Source of the DNA: Actinokineospora sp. NBRC 105648
GTDB taxonomy: Bacteria > Actinomycetota > Actinomycetes > Mycobacteriales > Pseudonocardiaceae
DNA length: 64,000 nucleotides
Assembly (NCBI RefSeq): GCF_030269645.1
Contig: NZ_BSTR01000001.1
Coordinates: forward strand, 301,740 to 365,739
Direction of reading: 5' to 3'
Within the stretch, counting starts at the first letter, position 1, and every line of letters begins with the position of its first letter. Positions 17,701-26,719 of this stretch are shown piece after piece. The notes under the pieces are model-generated. The model did no database searches. It saw only the letters and a list, made by a program, of their open reading frames with translations, and had not been told where the DNA came from. The translations under genes were made by a program, and so were the position numbers.

Positions 17701-19338
17701 GCCCTTGCCCAGCAGGGGAGTGGCGAGTTCGTCCTGTTGGGACGAACTGAGCTGGCCGAGGTCCCCGAGTGGGCCGCCGAGGGCGACTTCAAGCCCAAGC
17801 TGATCGAGACCATGCGCGCCGCGGGTCCCGTCACCCCGCGCGAAGTGGACCGCAGGCATCGCGAGATCCTGGCCCAGAGGGAGATCCGCGAGACCCTGGA
17901 CGCGGTCGCCGCGTCGGGCGCCAAGGTCCGCTACCTGTCCGTCGACGTCACCGACGCCGACGCTGTCCGCGCGGCGCTCGCGGGCATCCCCGTCACCGGT
18001 CTGGTCCACGGCGCCGGCGCTCTCGCCGACGCCCTGATCACCGACAAGACCACCGGTGACCTGCGCACGGTGCTAGGCCCCAAGCTCGACGGCCTGCGCG
18101 CGGTCGTCGATGCCGTCGACGCCTCCTCCCTGCGGCACATCGTGCTGTTCGGCTCGGTCGCCGGGGTCTTCGGCAACACCGGCCAAGCCGACTACGCGGT
18201 GGCCAACGAGGCCCTCGGCAGGCTCGCCGCCAGCTGGAAGCGGGCCGTGCCCGACCGCCGGGTCACCGCGGTCAACTGGGGCGCCTGGGACGGTGGCATG
18301 GTCACCCCCGAGCTGGCCGAGCTGTTCCGCGCCCGGGGTGTCGACCTGCTGCCGACGGCGACCGGCGCGGCCATTTTCGCCGAGCAGTTCGCCGACTCGC
18401 ACCGGGGTGACATCGAGGTGCTCGTCGGCCCGGCCGAGCCGCTGGCCGGGGCCAACGCCGTCCGCGAGTCGGCCGCGCTGCTGGCTCGTCGCGACGTCCG
18501 GGCCCTGGCCGACGACCCGGTCGTCGACGACCACCGGATCGGCGCGCACGCCGTGCTGCCCGCCTCGGGCGCGCTCGGCTGGATCGCCGGTGCGCTGGAG
18601 CGGGCGAACCCGGGTCTGCGCGTGGTCGAGGTGCGCGGTTTCGAGGTGCAGCGCGGCATCGTCTTCGACGGCTCGCCCGAAGCGGAGTACTGGCTCGACG
18701 CCGAGCCGGGCACTGTCACCGACGACAAGCTGACCATCAAGGCCGCTGTCGTCAGCAACCCGGACTCGCAGCGCCGTTCGCACTACCGCGGCACGTTTGT
18801 CCTTGCCGCGCAGGCAGAACCCGCACCGTCGGGCCCCGCCTACGCGATCGGCACCGGCACGCCGACGACCGCCTACGCCGACGCGGACCTCTTCCACGGC
18901 CCTCTCCTGCAGGGCGTCAAGCGAGTGCTGGACCACCAGCCGCGCCGCCTGGTCGCCGAGTGCGCGCTGGCCGACGAGCCGGTCGGTTTCGGCGCGTACG
19001 CGTCGGCCCTGCACAGCCCGGTTCTCGGTGACGTGGTGCTGCAGGCCGCCGCCGTGCTCGGTGTGTGGTTCCTGGACGCGGGCTGCCTGCCGCTCACCCT
19101 GGGCCGCTGGGAGTTCTTCGCCCCGCTGCCCGACGGCGAGCCGTTCATCGCGGTGGTGGACAACCTGCGCGACGGCCCGATGACGGTCACCGTCGACGTG
19201 GCGGTGTGCGAGCCGGGCGGCCGGGTGCTGCAGCGGCTCAGTGATGTGTCCGTGGTGACCACCCCGGACATGAGGGACAAGTTCGCCGAGGCCGTCCAGC
19301 GGCGCACCGGCGACCTGCGAGCGGAGACGACCCGATGA
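11782..19338 (+). CDS. PfaA-like PUFA synthase: KS-MAT-ACPx5-KR-DH
   Basis: The 2518-residue multidomain synthase starts at GTG 11782 after GAAGGGACG. The ketosynthase (about 10-465) has active Cys212 in VDAACASS and the EAHATGT and IGHTKGAAG histidine motifs. The malonyl transferase (about 560-850) has Ser660 in GHSFGE. After an Ala/Pro linker and a helical region (about 1040-1140) come five ACPs. Their serines in LGVDSIKR are 1294, 1383, 1472, 1564 and 1657. A Thr/Glu/Ser-rich hinge leads to a ketoreductase (VVTGGARGV near 1960, Ser2125, Tyr2138). Last is a double-hotdog dehydratase with His2251. This order is that of PfaA subunits of PUFA and related secondary-lipid synthases, which extend malonyl units iteratively. 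The tandem ACPs raise output in known systems. Cotranscribed with the PfaC-like and PfaD genes. Confidence 0.95.
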   Translation: MTSDQHRTAHTPIAVVGVSGLFPMAHDHRDFWQNIVDAADCTQDVPASRWRVEDYYDPDPGAPDKTYCTRGGFVPDVAFSPLEWGLPPNQMEVTTVVQMLSLGVARDVLRDAGAVGSDWYDPQRTGVVLGVAGPTTLSHPLAARLSTPVLREVVRSCGLSEQDAEEIAARYVEAFPPWEENSFPGLLGNVIAGRVANRLDLGGMNCTVDAACASSLSAVHIAIGELLSGRADMMITGGADTENSVFGYLCFSKTGALSKSGKIKPFDDSADGTLVGEGIGMLALKRLADAERDGDRVYAVIRGVGASSDGRFKSIYAPRAEGQVVALERAYADADCSPASIGLFEAHATGTRVGDKTELTALNSLLRDTTDEQRFAAIGSVKSQIGHTKGAAGAASLIKLALGLYHKTLPPTINIERPNTTIDFDSAAFYLNTSTRPWITDPRRPQRRAAASAMGFGGTNFHVVLEEASADRTITRTLHRTARAYLWHAPTPAELLALLRSGAEPSTDTIPADHARIGFAGFDDALREVALSQLEASSDDQWSHPSGVFYRRRALPSVRVGALFAGQGSQYVNMGRTAVLNNPLVGTAFDEANAVFLGADRLLSEVVFPAATFDGETDADRELALRRTEFAQPAIGALAAGQFRFLSSLGLSCEGFLGHSFGELSALWAAGSLSDVDFFRLARARGLAMAPPSSDFDAGAMVAVDADRATVEEVLAAHPEVVVCNHNAPDQVVVGGATIAVADVVAACKARGLTAKVLPVAAAFHTSHVGHAVEAFRAELSDVEISAPTNPVYANTSGASYGTDVAANRSVLAEQLRNPVEFVSALESMRADGCTVFVEFGPRKVLTQLATRTLGDAVVAVATDLGSKVDSDLALKRAAVELAVVGAPISDINRFDAPPVVRETPKGMTVTLTGRDYVPDTRSAAYATALDGTYQVESVRKAAQPAGGAEASGSQQVSSPQRESSPLPQPQTEWQEPAAPHTEPQTEWQEPAAPHAAVSAGPAASAVPQQVLPAVGAAAGGWEGASPSAAEGADLALSTQLAERPAEVGTVVDERVVAGFGEVAARHLELHTRYVEGQLRVADGLVSALRSAPDGGAGLHAAVEAVTDQSIAIGETHVRVNEILAALTELEFSPSRLAPQDPTTARPAPAGVGQVVASPASARPAPATTGQPAAGQVSTTPTSLGSPAPTALGIAAPTADAVAAPPAPAQQALPAQRSAPPVSPTPTHNPAVAATASPAARAAAPAVVAAAPSAAAPAADIEAALVAIVADKTGYPVEMIDPGMDLEADLGVDSIKRVQILGTLGERFPELPAVGPEQVAELRTLADVVAFMGASAPALPAAPVAQVPGIEAALIEIVADKTGYPVEMIDPGMDLEADLGVDSIKRVQILGTLGERFPELPAVGPEQVAELRTLADVVAFMGAAPAAGGVAAAPAGADVQAALIGIVADKTGYPVEMIDPGMDLEADLGVDSIKRVQILGTLGERFPELPAVGPEQVAELRTLADVVAFMGAAPSAGPVVEASAAPAGADIQAALIDIVADKTGYPTTMIDPGMDLEADLGVDSIKRVQILGTLGERFPELPAVGPEQIAELRTLADVVAFMGVTAEPTAAGTTTTTAHTAPEVQTTLIEIIADKTGYPTTMIDPGMDLEADLGVDSIKRVQILGALGERFPALPAVGPEQVADLRTPAAVVGFLTGTESAKRTGNTENTGNTESTESTESTGNTESTASTTAAAEPEMRRLHLELRRLPAVDEARNPYADHPVAVVSQADAYADALEQRGWTVTRLTRADGDLDAAEAHLRAQLSTVDRIDLVLVGHPTGATWDGNTRLLAEHLLLAKHATAKLPGDTRAGFVAVTTLDGALGHEGAAAPADAVAGGIAGLVKTLRHEVPGLFARALDLSPRLPAGAAVDQVLREIADAAAEPVEVGVDHAGNRWTSAFTTRPEITGEPGLAHDDVIVVTGGARGVTAECVKALAQQGSGEFVLLGRTELAEVPEWAAEGDFKPKLIETMRAAGPVTPREVDRRHREILAQREIRETLDAVAASGAKVRYLSVDVTDADAVRAALAGIPVTGLVHGAGALADALITDKTTGDLRTVLGPKLDGLRAVVDAVDASSLRHIVLFGSVAGVFGNTGQADYAVANEALGRLAASWKRAVPDRRVTAVNWGAWDGGMVTPELAELFRARGVDLLPTATGAAIFAEQFADSHRGDIEVLVGPAEPLAGANAVRESAALLARRDVRALADDPVVDDHRIGAHAVLPASGALGWIAGALERANPGLRVVEVRGFEVQRGIVFDGSPEAEYWLDAEPGTVTDDKLTIKAAVVSNPDSQRRSHYRGTFVLAAQAEPAPSGPAYAIGTGTPTTAYADADLFHGPLLQGVKRVLDHQPRRLVAECALADEPVGFGAYASALHSPVLGDVVLQAAAVLGVWFLDAGCLPLTLGRWEFFAPLPDGEPFIAVVDNLRDGPMTVTVDVAVCEPGGRVLQRLSDVSVVTTPDMRDKFAEAVQRRTGDLRAETTR
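15559..16860 (+). repeat. Five tandem ACP-coding repeats
   Basis: Five ACP domains of about 89-93 residues repeat with near-identical DNA. Each carries ADKTGYP, DPGMDLEADLGVDSIKRVQ and LPAVGPEQ blocks (at most 20 residues quoted). Copies 1-3 have PVEM and copies 4-5 have PTTM before DPGMD, suggesting two founding units. The fifth copy is the most diverged at its end. The high identity invites unequal recombination that would change ACP number. Confidence 0.95.
16891..16973 (+). repeat. 9-bp tandem repeat coding a Thr-Glu-Asn/Ser hinge
   Basis: About nine copies of a 9-bp unit (ACCGRGARC) code for a Thr-(Gly/Glu)-(Asn/Ser) linker between the last ACP and the KR domain. It is an in-frame low-complexity hinge, probably variable in length between strains. 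Confidence 0.85.
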
Positions 19339-21572
19339 CCGCCATCCACGACGACCTGCTCGCCTTCGAGGGTCAGGCGTTCGACGGCCTGCCCACCCCA
19401 GCCGCCCAGCCCACCCACCCGGCCACCGACGTGGTCGTGCGCCCGGGGACGCCCGTCGCCGAGGTGACCCCGGAGCCGGTGGTCCCCACCCCGGTGCCGG
19501 GTGACCACGCGGCCCGGGTGGTGGCCCGGCTGCGCGAGAGCATCATCACCGCGCACGCCTCGGCCCTCGCCACCCAGGAGACCATGCAGCGGTGGCAGAT
19601 CGCGGCGCTGACCGGGCAGACCCCGGTCCGCGCCGCCGCCGAGCGCACGACGCCCCGACCGGACGATTCAGCGCCGACCTGGGCCGAAGTCACCCCCGCG
19701 GCCGCGCCCGTCCAGGACAGCGTCGTTCGGCACGGTGCTGTACGGCGCGGTGCTGTACGCCACTACGTGGTGACCGCCGAGCGCACTGACCGGCACCTGT
19801 TGGTCATCGCCGCCACCGAGGTCCCCAGCCCGGCGCAGCGCCGTTACGCCGAGCCCGCCACCACCGAGGGCGCGTTCAAGCCACTCGCCCAGACCACCGC
19901 TGTCCACTTGGGATCCGCCGAGCTCGACCGGCTGCGCGCGGGGGACATCGCGGGGGTGTTCGGCCCCGCCTACGACCAGGACGGTGCCAACCCGCACATC
20001 CGCCTGTTCGCGACCGAGCACGGTGTGCTCAGCGAGGTCACGCGGACCGTGCGCCGCGCGGGTCGCTGGAACCACGGCACCCTGCACGCGCGCTGCCTGC
20101 TGGCCCCCGGCGACCCGGTGGCCGCGATCACCGAGGTCGCCGCCCAGGCCGCGCAGGTGATCGCGGTCAACCTCGGCCTGCACCTGTGCCTGCCGGACGC
20201 CACCTTCGAGGTGCACGGTGGCGAGGTCGAGCTGGTGGGCGCCGCCGAGGGCGAGCTGGCGCTGGCCCTCGAACTGTCCGATGTCGACATGGTGCCGCGG
20301 CCGCGGCTGACCGCCGAGGTCGAGCTGTCCGCGGGCGGCACCGTCGTCGCCCGGGTGCACGGCCTGCGGCTCGAGGTGCGCGAGCGCCCCGGCGTGGCCA
20401 TCGGTCCGGCCGCGGGCGGGGTCGTCCCCGGCTGGTTCGGCAGGCGCAACGCCGACGGGGAACGCGCGCTGCTCAACGAGTTCCACATGATCCACAGCTC
20501 CCGCGGCGACCTGGCCATCACCCTGGGCCCGGAGTTCGCCCGGTGCCTGGGCCGCCGCGCGACCCGGATGCCCAGCGGCGGGCTGCGCCTGTGCGACCGG
20601 GTGATGCGGGTCGACGGCGAGCGGCACAAGCTCGCGAGCGGCAGCGGCGACACCGAGTACGACGCCCACGCCGACTCGTGGTACTTCGCCGAGACCGCGA
20701 ACGCCTCGATGCCGAACGTGATCTACATGGAGACCTCGCTGCAGTCGGCGCTGCTGCTGGGCTACTTCCTCGGCGCCACGCTGACCGACCCGGACGACGA
20801 CTTCAGCCTGCGCAACCTCGACGGCTCGGCCACCGTGCTGCGCGAGGTCGACCTGCGCGGCAAGACGATCCGCCAGCACTCGGAGCTGATCAACACCAGT
20901 GTCCTGAGCGGAGCGGTGCTGCAGAGCTTCAGCTACGAGCTCTCCGTCGACGGCGAACCGTTCTACCGCGGCGAGTCGCTGTTCGGGTTCTTCAACGAGA
21001 AGGCGCTGGCCAACCAGACCGGCCTCGACGGCGGCGCCTACGTGCCCACCTGGCTCGACCAGCACCCGACCGCCACCCGGCGGATCGAGGTGGGCGAGCG
21101 CGGCCCGAACGGCCCGGCCCGCTCCACCGCGCACCTGCACCTGCTCGACGAGGTGCACGTGGTCGACGGCGGCGGCGAGCACGGCCTGGGCTACCTGCGG
21201 GCGGTCCGGCCGATCAGCGCGGACGACTGGTACTTCCGCCGACACTTCCACCTCGACCCGGTCATGCCCGGCTCGCTCGGGGTGGAGGCCGTCTTGCAGG
21301 CCATGCAGGAGTGGCTGGTGGACACCGGCCTGGCCGACGAGCTGGTCGCGCCCGAGTTCGTGCTGCCCACCGGCCTGGCGCTGTCCTGGCGCTACCGCGG
21401 CCAGATCCTGGCCACCGACGGCGAGATGACCCTGGAGGTGCACATCAAGCGGGTCGAGCGCGGTGACCAGCGGGTGCGCGTGGTCGGCGACGCCAGCGTG
21501 TGGAAGCCGGGGATGCGGATCTACCAGCTCGACGACGTCGCGGTGGAGTGTCGCGGGGTGGGTGCCAAGTGA
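19335..21572 (+). CDS. PfaC-like dehydratase didomain lacking KS-CLF
   Basis: The 745-residue protein overlaps the synthase stop (ATGA). About 150 N-terminal residues are low-complexity. Then come FabA/PfaC-like hotdog domains. The first (about 390-520) holds TEYDAHADSWYF and YMETSLQSALL but no catalytic His, as in the structural half of PfaC dehydratases. The final one has HFHLDPVMPGSLGVEA with His637 and Glu650 in the FabA active-site positions. FabA-type domains dehydrate and can isomerise the double bond, which is how Pfa systems keep cis double bonds. Normal PfaC proteins begin with a ketosynthase and chain-length factor; both are absent here. It must work in trans with the PfaA-like protein. 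Confidence 0.9.
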   Translation: MTAIHDDLLAFEGQAFDGLPTPAAQPTHPATDVVVRPGTPVAEVTPEPVVPTPVPGDHAARVVARLRESIITAHASALATQETMQRWQIAALTGQTPVRAAAERTTPRPDDSAPTWAEVTPAAAPVQDSVVRHGAVRRGAVRHYVVTAERTDRHLLVIAATEVPSPAQRRYAEPATTEGAFKPLAQTTAVHLGSAELDRLRAGDIAGVFGPAYDQDGANPHIRLFATEHGVLSEVTRTVRRAGRWNHGTLHARCLLAPGDPVAAITEVAAQAAQVIAVNLGLHLCLPDATFEVHGGEVELVGAAEGELALALELSDVDMVPRPRLTAEVELSAGGTVVARVHGLRLEVRERPGVAIGPAAGGVVPGWFGRRNADGERALLNEFHMIHSSRGDLAITLGPEFARCLGRRATRMPSGGLRLCDRVMRVDGERHKLASGSGDTEYDAHADSWYFAETANASMPNVIYMETSLQSALLLGYFLGATLTDPDDDFSLRNLDGSATVLREVDLRGKTIRQHSELINTSVLSGAVLQSFSYELSVDGEPFYRGESLFGFFNEKALANQTGLDGGAYVPTWLDQHPTATRRIEVGERGPNGPARSTAHLHLLDEVHVVDGGGEHGLGYLRAVRPISADDWYFRRHFHLDPVMPGSLGVEAVLQAMQEWLVDTGLADELVAPEFVLPTGLALSWRYRGQILATDGEMTLEVHIKRVERGDQRVRVVGDASVWKPGMRIYQLDDVAVECRGVGAK

Positions 21573-23128
21573 CCGCGATCGCGAACGGGCCCGCGCGCAC
21601 GGCCGCCGAGGTCTACACGGTGCTCGCCGACCTCGAACGGCCCTGCTACATCGTCGACAACGGCGGTGTGGCCGCGACCAACGACGAGGGCGTCGCCCGC
21701 GCGGGTGGCACGGTGCTCGCCGCCGTCCCGCCGATGGGGCCAGACCGCCTGGGCGCGCCCGACTTCACCCGTGACCACGGCGTGCGGCACGCCTACATGG
21801 CGGGCGCGATGGCCAACGGCATCGCCTCGGCCCGGATGGTCGGCGCGATGGCCCAGGCGGGCTACCTCGCCTCCTACGGCGCCGCCTCCACCGTCCCGGC
21901 CAAGGTGGACGAGGCGCTCGCCGAGATCACCAGGACCGCGCAGGGCGCGCCGTTCGCCTGCAACCTGATCCACAGCCCGAGCGAGCTCGCGATGGAGCGC
22001 TCCACTGTGGACCTGTGCCTGCGGCACCGGGTGCGCTGCGTGGAGGCGTCGGCCTTCCTCGACCTGACACCGCAGATCGTGCGGTACCGCGCGGTCGGCC
22101 TGCGGCGCGGCGCGAACGGTGAGGTGGTCGCCGACAACCGGGTGATCGCCAAGGTGTCGCGCGCCGAGGTGGCCGAGCGGTTCATCCGCCCGGCGCCGGA
22201 GTCGATCCTGCGCGGTCTGGTGGCCGCCGGGGACATCACCGCCGAGCAGGCCGAGCTGGCCCGGTCGGCGCCGGTCGCCGACGACATCACCGCCGAGGCC
22301 GACTCCGGCGGCCACACCGACCGCAGGCCGCTGCCCGTGCTGCTGCCGGACCTGTTGCGGCTGCGCGACATGCTGCAGGCCGAGTTGCACTACCGCAAGC
22401 CGGTCCGGATCGGTGCCGCGGGCGGGATCGGCACGCCCGCGGCGGCGTTCGCCGCCTACGCGATGGGCGCGGCGTACGTGGTCACCGGCTCGATCAACCA
22501 GGCGGCCGTGGAGTCCGGCCAGTCGCCCGCGGTCAAGCGGTTGCTGGCCACCGCGGGCGTCGCGGACTGCGAGATGGCGCCGTCGTCGGACATGTTCGAG
22601 CTGGGCGTGGACGTGCAGATCCTCAAGCGCGGCACGATGTTCCCCAGCCGCGCCAAGAAGCTCTACGAGCTCTACCGCCTGCACGAGGGCATCGACGCGA
22701 TCCCGGCCGCCACCCGCGCCGAGCTGGAGCAGAAGGTGTTCCGGCGCCCGCTGGAGGACGTCTGGACCGACACCGTGGCCTACTTCGCCGAGCGCGACCC
22801 GGAGCAGGTCGAGCGGGCGCGCGGCAACGAGAAGCGGCGGATGGCCCTCATCTTCCGCTGGTACCTGGGCCTGTCCTCGCGCTGGAGCATGTCCGGCGAC
22901 GCGGACCGGGCGCAGGACTACCAGATCTGGTGCGGTCCGGCGATGGGCGCGTTCAACACCTGGGCGCACGGCACGTTCCTGGCCCCGGTGGAGAACCGGC
23001 ACGTCGCCACCCTCGCCGACCAGGTGCTGCGCGGCGCCGCGTTCGCCGCCCGGGTCTCGGCCCTGCGGTTCGCCGGTGTGCGGCTGCCCGCGGCCTGCGC
23101 CACCTACCGACCCGCGCCCACCGCCTAG
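21569..23128 (+). CDS. PfaD-family trans-acting enoyl reductase
   Basis: The 519-residue protein starts at GTG 21569 inside the previous stop. It is a TIM-barrel flavoenzyme of the PfaD/2-nitropropane dioxygenase group. [20 protein letters not shown] (about 292-311) supplies the FMN-phosphate site and [14 protein letters not shown] follows. The C-terminal [18 protein letters not shown] segment is typical of PfaD. It reduces enoyl intermediates on the synthase ACPs in selected cycles, deciding which double bonds survive. Length is normal for PfaD. It links this cluster firmly with PUFA-type rather than type I PKS systems. Confidence 0.95.
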   Translation: MTAIANGPARTAAEVYTVLADLERPCYIVDNGGVAATNDEGVARAGGTVLAAVPPMGPDRLGAPDFTRDHGVRHAYMAGAMANGIASARMVGAMAQAGYLASYGAASTVPAKVDEALAEITRTAQGAPFACNLIHSPSELAMERSTVDLCLRHRVRCVEASAFLDLTPQIVRYRAVGLRRGANGEVVADNRVIAKVSRAEVAERFIRPAPESILRGLVAAGDITAEQAELARSAPVADDITAEADSGGHTDRRPLPVLLPDLLRLRDMLQAELHYRKPVRIGAAGGIGTPAAAFAAYAMGAAYVVTGSINQAAVESGQSPAVKRLLATAGVADCEMAPSSDMFELGVDVQILKRGTMFPSRAKKLYELYRLHEGIDAIPAATRAELEQKVFRRPLEDVWTDTVAYFAERDPEQVERARGNEKRRMALIFRWYLGLSSRWSMSGDADRAQDYQIWCGPAMGAFNTWAHGTFLAPVENRHVATLADQVLRGAAFAARVSALRFAGVRLPAACATYRPAPTA

Positions 23129-23139
23129 GAGGGATTGCC

Positions 23140-24834
23140 ATGAGCGACACCAAGTCCTGGCTGCTCTGCCCCGACTGCCGGGAGATGATCTACGGTCGCC
23201 GGTTCGCCCGCGCGGCCAAGGTCTGCCCGCTGTGCGGCCACCACGCCGCGCTGAACGCGCCGGAGCGGCTGGCGCACCTGCTCGACGAGCGCTCCATGCG
23301 GCTGCTGGACTTCGCCGTCGCGGACGCCGACCCGCTGTCCTTCGTGGACTCCGTGCCCTACCTGGACCGGTTGCGCAAGGCCCGGTCGCAGACCGGGCTG
23401 GACGAGGCCGTGGTCTGCGCCCGGGGCGCGATCGGCGGCCACCCAGTGATCGTCGCGGTGATGGACTTCCGCTTCCTGGGCGGCAGCCTGGGCGCGGCGG
23501 TGGGCGAGGCCATCACCCTGGCCGCCGAGACCGCGCTGCGCGAGCGCACCCCGCTGCTGCTGGTGACCGCCTCCGGCGGCGCGCGGATGCAGGAGGGGGT
23601 GATCTCGCTGATGCAGATGGCCAAGACCAGCCAGGCCCTCGGGCAGCTCGACGAGGCGGGCATCCTCACCCTGACCCTGGTCACCGACCCGACCTTCGGC
23701 GGGGTCGCGGCCTCGTTCGCCACGCTCAGCGACATCATCGTCGCCGAGCCGGGCGCCCGGCTCGGGTTCGCCGGGCCGCGGGTGATCGAGCAGACCATCC
23801 GCCAGTCGCTCCCGCCCGGCCTGCAGACCGCGGAGTTCCTGCTGGAGCACGGGATCGTCGACGTGCTCAGCCCGCGCGACCAGCTGCGCCCGGTGCTGGC
23901 CAAGCTGCTGGCCGCGGCCACCCGCCGCCCGTCGGGCGAGCGGGTGCCCGCCGAGCCGGGGCCCGCGCTGGTCACCGACCACACCGAGCTGGCCGAGCGG
24001 CACCCGTGGGAGGTCGTGCGCACCGCCCGCACCCTCGGTCGACCGACCACAGTGGACTACATCAACCTGCTCACCCAGGGGTTCGTCGAGCTGCACGGCG
24101 ACCGCCGGGCCGCCGACTGCAAGGCGATCGTCGGCGGACTGGGTTACCTCGACGACATCCCGGTGGTCGTGGTCGGCACCCAGAAGGGCCGCACCGCCGC
24201 CGAGCTGACCGAGCGCAACTACGGGATGCCCAGCCCGGCCGGGTACCGCAAGTCCGCGCGGCTCATGCGGTTGGCGGCCAAGCTGGGCCTGCCGGTGGTC
24301 ACCCTGATCGACACCGCGGGTGCCTTCCCCGGTGTCGAGGCGGAGATGGACGGTCAGGCCGTCGCCATCGCGGAGAACCTGCGGCTGATGGCCGGTCTGC
24401 CGGTGCCCTCGGTCGCCGTCGTCACCGGCGAGGGCGGCAGCGGCGGCGCGCTGGCGCTGGCGGTGGCCAACCGGGTGCTGATGTGCGCCAACGCGGTGTA
24501 CTCGGTGATCAGCCCCGAGGGGTGCGCGGCCATCCTGTGGAAGGACCCGGGCGCGGCCCCCAAGGCCGCCGCCGCGCTGCGCGTCGACGCCCGTTACCTG
24601 CTGTCCCAGGGGATCGTCGACGGTGTGGTGCCCGAGCCGGAGGGTGGCGCGCACACCGACCACGGCTTCGCCGCCGCGGCCCTGCGCGAGGCGCTGACCA
24701 GCACCCTGCGCTCGCTGATGCCGCTGGACGCGATGAACCTCGTCCCGCAGCGGCACGCCCGGTTCCGCCGGTTCGGCACCCCGGCCCCGGACCTGATCGA
24801 CCAGGAGATCGCCGCCGAGAGGGAGAGCGCCTGA
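23140..24834 (+). CDS. Fused acetyl-CoA carboxylase carboxyltransferase AccD-AccA
   Basis: The 564-residue protein starts at ATG 23140 with AGGAGG overlapping the PfaD stop. The first half is AccD: a zinc ribbon with Cys10, 13, 29 and 32, then the carboxyltransferase beta fold ([14 protein letters not shown]). The second half is Acc[32 protein letters not shown] and [10 protein letters not shown]. Together they transfer CO2 from carboxybiotin to acetyl-CoA. Most actinobacterial housekeeping carboxylases are of the AccA3/AccD type instead, so this bacterial-standard set looks dedicated to malonyl-CoA supply for the synthase. It is followed directly by accB and accC (ATGA overlaps). Confidence 0.93.
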   Translation: MSDTKSWLLCPDCREMIYGRRFARAAKVCPLCGHHAALNAPERLAHLLDERSMRLLDFAVADADPLSFVDSVPYLDRLRKARSQTGLDEAVVCARGAIGGHPVIVAVMDFRFLGGSLGAAVGEAITLAAETALRERTPLLLVTASGGARMQEGVISLMQMAKTSQALGQLDEAGILTLTLVTDPTFGGVAASFATLSDIIVAEPGARLGFAGPRVIEQTIRQSLPPGLQTAEFLLEHGIVDVLSPRDQLRPVLAKLLAAATRRPSGERVPAEPGPALVTDHTELAERHPWEVVRTARTLGRPTTVDYINLLTQGFVELHGDRRAADCKAIVGGLGYLDDIPVVVVGTQKGRTAAELTERNYGMPSPAGYRKSARLMRLAAKLGLPVVTLIDTAGAFPGVEAEMDGQAVAIAENLRLMAGLPVPSVAVVTGEGGSGGALALAVANRVLMCANAVYSVISPEGCAAILWKDPGAAPKAAAALRVDARYLLSQGIVDGVVPEPEGGAHTDHGFAAAALREALTSTLRSLMPLDAMNLVPQRHARFRRFGTPAPDLIDQEIAAERESA

Positions 24835-25361
24835 TGACCACCACGACCGACACCACTGGTACCGCCGGCACGTCCTCCCCGGTGGACGTGCTGGAGGCAC
24901 TGCGGGACAACGTGATCGCGTTGTGCGCGCAGGCCCCCCGGCCGCCGAGCTGGGTCAAGGTGACCGCGGGCGAGGTCGGTGTGGAGATCTCCTTCGCCGA
25001 CGTCGCCGTGGCCATCGCGGGCGCTCCGGTCCAGGCCCCGGTCGCCGCACCGGTGCCGGCCCTGGCGCCGCGACCGGTCGAGCGCGACCCGGAGCCCGCC
25101 GCGGCGGTCGAGGACCTGCGGCACGTCGGGTCGCCGACCGTCGGCGTGTTCTACCGCTCGCCCGAGCCCGGTGCCGACCCGTTCGTCGCCGAGGGCGCCA
25201 CCGTGGCCCCCGGGCAGCAGGTGGGCATCGTCGAGGCGATGAAGCTGATGATCCCGGTCGAGGCCGACCGCGCGGGCCGGGTCGTGGCGCTGCTGGTCGC
25301 CGACGGCACCCCGGTCGAGTACGGCGAGCCGCTCATCTCCTACGTCCCGGAGACCGCCTGA
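24834..25361 (+). CDS. accB: Biotin carboxyl carrier protein AccB
   Basis: The 175-residue BCCP has an N-terminal helical domain with a Thr-rich lead, an Ala/Pro-rich linker (about 60-90) and a C-terminal biotinyl domain. Its EAMKLM motif puts biotin on Lys137. PTVGVFYRSPEPGADPF is the usual start of the biotinyl domain. It carries carboxybiotin between the biotin carboxylase encoded next and the AccDA subunit. It overlaps both neighbours by ATGA, which suggests balanced expression. Confidence 0.95.
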   Translation: MTTTTDTTGTAGTSSPVDVLEALRDNVIALCAQAPRPPSWVKVTAGEVGVEISFADVAVAIAGAPVQAPVAAPVPALAPRPVERDPEPAAAVEDLRHVGSPTVGVFYRSPEPGADPFVAEGATVAPGQQVGIVEAMKLMIPVEADRAGRVVALLVADGTPVEYGEPLISYVPETA

Positions 25362-26719
25362 TGTTCACCACCGTGCTCATCGCCAACCGCGGTGAGATCG
25401 CGCTGCGGGTCGCCCGCACCTGCCGGGAGCTGGGGGTGCGCACGGTCGCGGTGTACTCCACCGCCGACCGCGACTCGGCGGTCGTCCGGTTCGCCGACGA
25501 GTCTGTCCACATCGGACCGCCGCCGTCGCGGGCCAGCTACCTGCACATCCCGGCGATCATCGAGGCGGCCCGGCGCACCGGCGCCGAGGCGATCCACCCC
25601 GGGTACGGCTTCCTCTCGGAGAACCCGGACTTCGCCGAGGTGTGCGAGGACGAGGGCATCGTCTTCGTCGGCCCGCCCGCCTCGGTCATGCAGAAGCTCG
25701 GTGACAAGGCGGTGGCCCGGGCGCTGATGGTCGAGGCGGGCCTGCCGCTGCTGCCGGGCAGCACCGAGGCCATCGACACCGTCACCGAGGCGCAGGCCCT
25801 GGCCGACGACATCGGCTACCCGGTGATCATCAAGGCCGCGGCGGGCGGCGGCGGGCGCGGCATGCGGATCGTCCGCTCGGGCGAGGAGTTCGCGCGCGCC
25901 TACCGCGAGACGCGGCTCGACGCCCAGGCGGTCTTCAACGACGGCCGCGTCTACGTCGAGCGGTACCTGGAATCCGCGCGGCACGTGGAGATCCAGGTGC
26001 TCGTCGACCGCTACCGCAACGCTGTCCACTTGGGAGCGCGCGACTGCTCCGTGCAGCGGCGGCACCAGAAGCTGGTGGAGGAGTCGCCGCCGCCCGGGTT
26101 GCCGGACACACTGATCGCCGAAATGGGTGCCGCCGCCGTGCGCGCGTCCCTGGCCGTGGGCTACGTCGGCGCGGGCACGTTCGAGTTCCTCGTGGACACC
26201 GAGAACCGGTACTACTTCATGGAGGTCAACTGCCGGCTGCAGGTCGAGCACCCGGTGACCGAGATGGTCACCCGGCTCGACCTGGTGGCCGAGCAGCTGC
26301 GGGTGGCCGCCGGGGAACCGCTCGCGCTCACCCAGGCCGACGTCGTGCTCGGCGGGCACGCCCTGGAGTGCCGGATCAACGCCGAGGACCCGACCCGGGG
26401 CTTCGCGCCCGCCCCGGCGACGGTGACCGAGTTCGGTGCCCCCGGCGGCCCGTTCGTCCGGGTGGACACCCACCTCTACAGCGGCTACAAGATCCCCTCG
26501 GCCTACGACTCGCTGCTGGCCAAGGTGGTCGTGTGGGGCCCGGACCGGGCGGTGGCCATCGCGCGGATGCACGCGGCGCTGGGGGAGCTGACCGTGCGCG
26601 GCCCGGGTGTGGCCACCACGGCGGACTTCCTGCGGGAGGTCCTCGACAACCCGTTGTTCCGCGAGGGCAAGCACGACACGTCGCTGGTGGGCGACATGCT
26701 CTTCGGCGGTGCCCGGTGA
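25361..26719 (+). CDS. accC: Biotin carboxylase AccC
   Basis: The 452-residue ATP-grasp enzyme carboxylates BCCP-biotin. It opens with VLIANRGEIALRVARTCREL. The glycine-rich ATP loop AAAGGGGRGMRIV lies near 162-174, the EVNCRLQVEHPVTE catalytic block near 288-301 and the C-terminal ECRINAEDP near 341. Length and order match stand-alone AccC. With AccDA and AccB it forms a complete acetyl-CoA carboxylase inside the lipid operon. The start ATG overlaps the accB stop and the end overlaps the next GTG. Confidence 0.95.
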   Translation: MFTTVLIANRGEIALRVARTCRELGVRTVAVYSTADRDSAVVRFADESVHIGPPPSRASYLHIPAIIEAARRTGAEAIHPGYGFLSENPDFAEVCEDEGIVFVGPPASVMQKLGDKAVARALMVEAGLPLLPGSTEAIDTVTEAQALADDIGYPVIIKAAAGGGGRGMRIVRSGEEFARAYRETRLDAQAVFNDGRVYVERYLESARHVEIQVLVDRYRNAVHLGARDCSVQRRHQKLVEESPPPGLPDTLIAEMGAAAVRASLAVGYVGAGTFEFLVDTENRYYFMEVNCRLQVEHPVTEMVTRLDLVAEQLRVAAGEPLALTQADVVLGGHALECRINAEDPTRGFAPAPATVTEFGAPGGPFVRVDTHLYSGYKIPSAYDSLLAKVVVWGPDRAVAIARMHAALGELTVRGPGVATTADFLREVLDNPLFREGKHDTSLVGDMLFGGAR

